Below, piece after piece: positions 4,818 to 7,602 of a stretch of DNA of 7,602 bases. A program made the position numbers and the translations under genes. Source of the DNA: an uncultured Pyrinomonas sp. (lineage in GTDB: Bacteria > Acidobacteriota > Blastocatellia > Pyrinomonadales > Pyrinomonadaceae); assembly GCA_937135995.1 (NCBI GenBank), contig CAKZOF010000632.1:1-7602 (forward strand), given 5' to 3'. Every line of letters begins with the position of its first letter. The first letter of the stretch is position 1. The notes beneath the pieces are model-generated. The model was not told the DNA's origin, did no database searches, and saw nothing but the letters and a program-made list of their open reading frames with translations.

Positions 4818-6587
4818 ATGCACCGCAATCTCCGCGTCTATCTGGATCGGTTGCGTCGCGAAGGCGAACTGATCCGCATCGAAGCCGAAGTCGATCCGTA
4901 CTTGGAGCTTGCCGAGATCCACCGGCGTGTGATCGCGCGCGGCGGCCCAGCGCTCTTTTTCGCCCGCGTCCGCGGCAGTCACTATCCGGTGGTTACCAAT
5001 CTATTCGGGACGGAGAAGCGCATCGAACTCGCTTTCGGACCGAAACCGGAACGGCTCGTGCGCCAGGCAGTTCATTTCATCGAGTCGCTGTTGCCGCCGC
5101 GTCCCGCCGAGCTTTGGCGTCAACGCTCGCTCGCGCTGGAAGCATTGCGGCTCGGCACGCGGCGTGTCCGGCGCGCACCGGTCACCGAGGTCATGGACCG
5201 CCCGGCGCGTCTCGGCGAACTGCCTGTGTTGACGACGTGGCAAGAAGATGGCGGCCCGTTCTTCACGTTGCCGCTCGTCTACACGGAGCACCCCGTAACG
5301 GGCAAACACAATCTCGGCATGTACCGCCTGCAACGCTTCGATGATCACACGACCGGCATCCACTGGCAGATCCAAAAGGGGGGTGGCTTTCACCATCACG
5401 AAGCCGAAACGCGCGGCGAATCGTTGAAGACCACCGTGTTCCTCGGTGGGCCACCGGCGCTCATTCTGGCGGCCATCGCCCCCTTGCCAGAAGATGTGCC
5501 GGAACTCGTGCTCGCCTCCGTGCTCGCTGGCGAAAAGATCGGCGTCGTCGCGAATCCGATCGAAGGTCATCACCGTCTGGTCGCCGAAGCTGAATTCGCG
5601 CTCGTCGGACACGTGCCGCCGCACGACCGCCGGCCCGAAGGGCCGTTCGGCGACCACTACGGCTACTACTCGCTCGAGCACGATTATCCGGTCTTTCACG
5701 TCGAGGCCGTCTTTCATCGCCGCGACGCGATCTATCCGGCGACCGTGGTCGGCAAACCGCGCCAAGAGGATTTCTTCATCGGCGATTACTTGCAAAAGCT
5801 TCTCTCCCCGGTCTTTCCGCTCGTCATGCCGGCGGTGCGTGACCTCTGGAGCTATGGCGAGACGGGTTTTCACGCGCTGGCGGCGGCGGTGGTGCGCGAG
5901 CGTTACGCGCGCGAAGCGCTGGTCTCAGGCTTTCGCATCCTCGGCGAAGGGCAACTATCGCTGACGAAGTTTTTGATCCTTACCGATACGCCGCAGGATC
6001 TGCGCGATTTCCGCCGCCTCTTCGAACACGTCCTCCAGCGCGTGCGCTGGGAGAGCGATTTCTTCATCTTCTCCAACGTCGCCATGGACACGCTCGACTA
6101 CACGAGCGGGAAGATCAATCGCGGCAGCAAGGCGCTGCTGGTCGGTCTCGGCAATCCGGTGCGCCAACTGCCGCGTGAGTTCCGCGGCGAGCTGCCAGCA
6201 GACATCCGCCGCGCCGAAGTCTTCTGCGGCGGGTGCTTGGTCGTTCAAGGCAACGCCTACTCACGCGATCCGCAACAGGCAGCGCGACTCGCCCGCCAAG
6301 AGTGTTTTCGCGATTGGCAAGTGGTCGTCCTCCACGACGATGCCGACGTCGCGCGCTCGGCATCCGATTTCTTGTGGGCCACGTGGACGCGCTTTGATCC
6401 GGCCTCGGACGTTTACGCCGCGTGCACCGAAATCCGCCGCCATCATCTCTGTTACGCTGCGCCCATCGTGATCGATGCGCGGATGAAGCCGCACTACCCG
6501 AAAGAACTGGTGGTACGCGATGACATTGCAGCGCTCGTCGAGCGCCGGTGGCGCGAGTACTTCCCGCAAAAGCAACAGTGGGAGTGA
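4818..6587 (+). CDS. UbiD-family prFMN-dependent decarboxylase, probably the menaquinone (futalosine-route) type
   Basis: This complete 589-residue protein starts MHRNLRVYLDRLRREGELI, as UbiD proteins do. Landmarks in order: GGPALFF (42-48), YPVVTNLFGTEKR (56-68), NLGMYR (165-170, with the Arg expected to help bind the prenylated-FMN phosphate/substrate), HWQIQKGGG (182-190), EGPFGDHYGYY (274-284, holding the acidic catalytic residues Glu274 and Asp279 by comparison with UbiD/Fdc1), DAIYPATVVGKP (303-314) and DYTSGKINRGSKALLVGLG in the C-terminal part. It would remove a carboxylate from an aromatic or quinone precursor using prenylated FMN made by a UbiX partner, which is not in the window. 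The length of nearly 600 and the C-terminal half resemble the menaquinone decarboxylase subgroup (MqnL-like), more than the roughly 490-residue ubiquinone UbiD. Another aromatic-acid decarboxylase cannot be excluded. It is transcribed divergently from rmlD and looks unrelated to the polysaccharide genes. Confidence 0.9.
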   Translation: MHRNLRVYLDRLRREGELIRIEAEVDPYLELAEIHRRVIARGGPALFFARVRGSHYPVVTNLFGTEKRIELAFGPKPERLVRQAVHFIESLLPPRPAELWRQRSLALEALRLGTRRVRRAPVTEVMDRPARLGELPVLTTWQEDGGPFFTLPLVYTEHPVTGKHNLGMYRLQRFDDHTTGIHWQIQKGGGFHHHEAETRGESLKTTVFLGGPPALILAAIAPLPEDVPELVLASVLAGEKIGVVANPIEGHHRLVAEAEFALVGHVPPHDRRPEGPFGDHYGYYSLEHDYPVFHVEAVFHRRDAIYPATVVGKPRQEDFFIGDYLQKLLSPVFPLVMPAVRDLWSYGETGFHALAAAVVRERYAREALVSGFRILGEGQLSLTKFLILTDTPQDLRDFRRLFEHVLQRVRWESDFFIFSNVAMDTLDYTSGKINRGSKALLVGLGNPVRQLPREFRGELPADIRRAEVFCGGCLVVQGNAYSRDPQQAARLARQECFRDWQVVVLHDDADVARSASDFLWATWTRFDPASDVYAACTEIRRHHLCYAAPIVIDARMKPHYPKELVVRDDIAALVERRWREYFPQKQQWE

Positions 6588-6600
6588 CCGACATTCGGTC
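6586..6600 (+). other. Small perfect stem-loop overlapping the UbiD-family stop codon
   Basis: GACCGA (6586-6591) and TCGGTC (6595-6600) pair perfectly around a CAT loop, and the stem includes two bases of the TGA stop. No T-run follows, so it is not a terminator by itself. Confidence 0.35.
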
Positions 6601-6612
6601 GAAGACGACGCG

Positions 6613-6657
6613 GAGAGCGATTAGATCGACGCTCGTCGAGCGCAGTCGTTTGCTCTC
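6613..6657 (+). other. Multi-part stem-loop in the 3' region of the UbiD-family transcript
   Basis: Three stacked helices can form: 6613-6618/6652-6657 (GAGAGC/GCTCTC), 6627-6630/6645-6648 (CGAC/GTCG) and 6631-6634/6638-6641 (GCTC/GAGC). There is no T-run after it. It may protect the mRNA 3' end before the terminator that follows. Confidence 0.35.
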
Positions 6658-6673
6658 GCCTCGAAATGGTCAA

Positions 6674-6713
6674 TGCCGACATCTCACAAGCGCGCCTGTT
6701 CGGCAAGTTTTTT
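6674..6713 (+). terminator. Likely intrinsic terminator of the UbiD-family gene
   Basis: TGCCGA (6674-6679) pairs with TCGGCA (6700-6705). Two more pairs (6680-6681 with 6697-6698) extend the stem across a one-base bulge. Six T residues (6708-6713) follow after two bases. The site is about 87 bases past the stop codon and points against the convergent DUF4143 fragment. Confidence 0.55.
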
Positions 6714-6726
6714 GCTGGCCTGGTAA

Positions 6727-7341
6727 TCAACAGACAGTCCACCAAGGGGTGGCCAGCACATCCGCAGTCAGCCACTTCGTTTCAGTGCCGGTGTGCAACA
6801 ACAATCCGGCACGCGAGACCTCGCCGTACTCGAGACGGAAAACACGCAACGCCATCGCATCTTTCAATCTCGGACGAGTCGTCGCTTTGACTTCGATTGG
6901 CAAAAGCCTTCCCTCGGTCTCGATCACGAAATCGACTTCTTCACCGGCAGCAGTTCGCCAGTAGAGGACCTCCGCGGGTTGCTGACGCGCATCTCTCCAG
7001 CAGAGCAGATCGTGGAGCACGATGTTTTCCAGATAAGCGCCACCGAGCCTGCTTTCTCCCGCGATGTGCGCCGCAAGACCGACATCACCCCAAAATAGCT
7101 TCGGACTTTTGATCAGACGCTTCGTGCGGTTGACAGAATAGGCAGGGAGACGAACCAAAAGAAAGGAGGTTTCCAGCAGATTGAGCCACCGATGAACCGT
7201 CGGTTGCGGCAAACCAAGATCGCGCGCGATCTCGGTTTGGTTGATGATCTGACCTAGGCGCAAACAGGCCGCGCGCATCAAGCGGCGAAAATCTGGGAGC
7301 GCAGTGATGGACGAAAGCGCTTGAAGATCGCGTTCCAAATA
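6727..7341 (-). pseudogene. DUF4143 C-terminal half of an AAA_14/DUF4143 ATPase, 5'-truncated
   Basis: The frame is open from 7371 to the stop at 6727, but resemblance to DUF4143 proteins begins only at YLERDL, whose codons start at 7341. Counting the GTG at 7371 as residue 1, it holds the winged-helix-like segment NQTEIARDLGLPQPTVHRWL (44-63), the KSPKLFWGDVGLAAHI segment (88-103), AYLENIVLHDL (112-122) and the PD-(D/E)xK-like core GEEVDFVIE (143-151) with IEVKA (159-163). The C-terminus looks complete. Full-length relatives carry about 200 residues of AAA_14 ATPase with a Walker A motif before this point; here that part is missing and TnpB-like sequence takes its place. These ATPases are common, poorly understood accessory genes, often linked to defence or toxin-like roles. 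A TTG at 7338-7336, preceded by AAGGGGGA, could start translation of the remnant. Confidence 0.8.
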
Positions 7342-7344
7342 GTT

Positions 7345-7421
7345 CCCCCTTCTATAGACGTTTATCCACACTCCAGGGGTTGAGAAATCCTGTCGAGAAA
7401 ATCTCTGTAGTAAGGATTCTC
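7345..7421 (-). ncRNA. Candidate guide-RNA (omega RNA) scaffold at the tnpB 3' end
   Basis: TnpB guide RNAs are made from the 3' end of tnpB and the element's right end. Here the minus strand can form a stem 7382-7390/7414-7421 (GAGAAATCC/GGATTCTC with one bulged base) enclosing GAGA/TCTC (7395-7398/7402-7405). A second pairing, CCCCT/AGGGG (7346-7350/7375-7379), spans the tnpB stop. The guide would then begin just after the element end, in ATPase sequence. The location fits but the fold was judged by eye only. Confidence 0.3.
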
Positions 7422-7602
7422 CTTCAGGACTTCCAAGGGAGCACTATGACACCCTTTCAACCTCTCAAGATGCCTTGCAATCAGCACCTCGAGGACTTGC
7501 TTTTTTGGAGTGCGGGTGGTGATATCCTCCACAGAACGTCTGCGGAGAATGTTTCGCGCCGCATTCACCTGAGCATTTGTTCTTCGACCACAAGCCTGGC
7601 AC
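7362..7602 (-). CDS. tnpB: TnpB-like RNA-guided endonuclease, C-terminal fragment (begins outside the window)
   Basis: The frame enters from the window edge and is open for 79 full codons to a TAA at 7362-7364. It begins CQACGRRTNAQVNAARNILR, which matches the end of the OrfB zinc-ribbon/RuvC-III region of TnpB: the second CxxC of the zinc ribbon, then the xxNAAxNIL motif. The first CxxC, RuvC-I/II and guide-binding domains would lie upstream, outside the window. Active TnpB proteins cut DNA beside a transposon-adjacent motif, guided by an RNA from the element's right end. Here the residue that should be the third catalytic Asp (DxNAA) is Gln, encoded by CAG at 7569-7571. The tail of 69 residues from that position is rather long and unlike the usual glycine-rich ending. 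It may be a dead TnpB, a domesticated relative, or a type V-like effector; only the family assignment is fairly secure. Confidence 0.72.
   Translation of the reverse strand, partial: CQACGRRTNAQVNAARNILRRRSVEDITTRTPKKQVLEVLIARHLERLKGCHSAPLEVLKENPYYRDFLDRISQPLECG

Larger units (their letters stand above)
7342..7602 (-). mobile_element. Right end of a TnpB-carrying (IS200/IS605-like) insertion, partial
   Basis: A TnpB-like C-terminus (7362-7602) stops about 20 bases before DUF4143 homology begins at 7341. A short gap between the tnpB stop and the element end is usual for IS200/IS605 right ends, which lack terminal inverted repeats and target duplications. The sequence is also more AT-rich than the flanking chromosomal genes. 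The boundary near 7342 is inferred from where the ATPase homology resumes, not from a recognised end sequence. The rest of the element lies past the window. Confidence 0.55.

Noticed and set aside
5001..5873. A 290-codon minus-strand frame opposite the UbiD-family gene
   Set aside because: It has no recognisable motifs and lies wholly within a complete, well-conserved decarboxylase gene.
6588..7602. Search for a CRISPR array or tRNA in the accessory end
   Set aside because: No regularly spaced repeats and no cloverleaf-like sequence were seen on either strand.

Overview
The window is GC-rich bacterial DNA with compact genes. It looks like a Gram-negative chromosome, because the polysaccharide co-polymerase and the tyrosine kinase are fused in one Wzc-type chain. 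The style of the proteins suggests Acidobacteriota, perhaps Blastocatellia, but that is only an impression and was not tested.

Positions 1-4764 (minus strand) are part of an exopolysaccharide or O-antigen locus. In transcription order it holds rmlD (dTDP-4-dehydrorhamnose reductase, 4641-3766), a Wzc-like chain-length regulator and BY-kinase (3598-1235), a left-handed beta-helix sugar acyltransferase (1226-708), and the N-terminal 128 residues of a DegT/DnrJ/EryC1 sugar aminotransferase (384 to the window edge). The kinase and acyltransferase genes are 8 bases apart and surely cotranscribed. The aminotransferase follows a 323-base gap rich in inverted repeats. Together these genes would make deoxy- and acylamino-sugar nucleotides and control polymer length and export. 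Plausible sigma70-type promoters precede rmlD and the kinase gene, and each leader carries a clear hairpin.

Positions 4765-6713 (plus strand) hold one divergent gene, a 589-residue UbiD-family prFMN decarboxylase that most resembles the menaquinone (futalosine-route) subgroup. Its 3' region is full of stem-loops and ends in a likely intrinsic terminator (6674-6713).

Positions 6727-7602 (minus strand) are accessory DNA. A DUF4143 fragment, the C-terminal half of an AAA_14/DUF4143 ATPase, begins abruptly at its YLERDL motif. Immediately upstream lies the 3' end of a TnpB-like (IS200/IS605-type) gene. The simplest reading is that a TnpB element inserted into the ATPase gene. The TnpB fragment has Gln where the third RuvC catalytic Asp normally sits, so it may be nuclease-dead. 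The element's end may also supply a guide-RNA scaffold and a new ribosome binding site for the DUF4143 fragment. No tRNA, rRNA or CRISPR array was seen.
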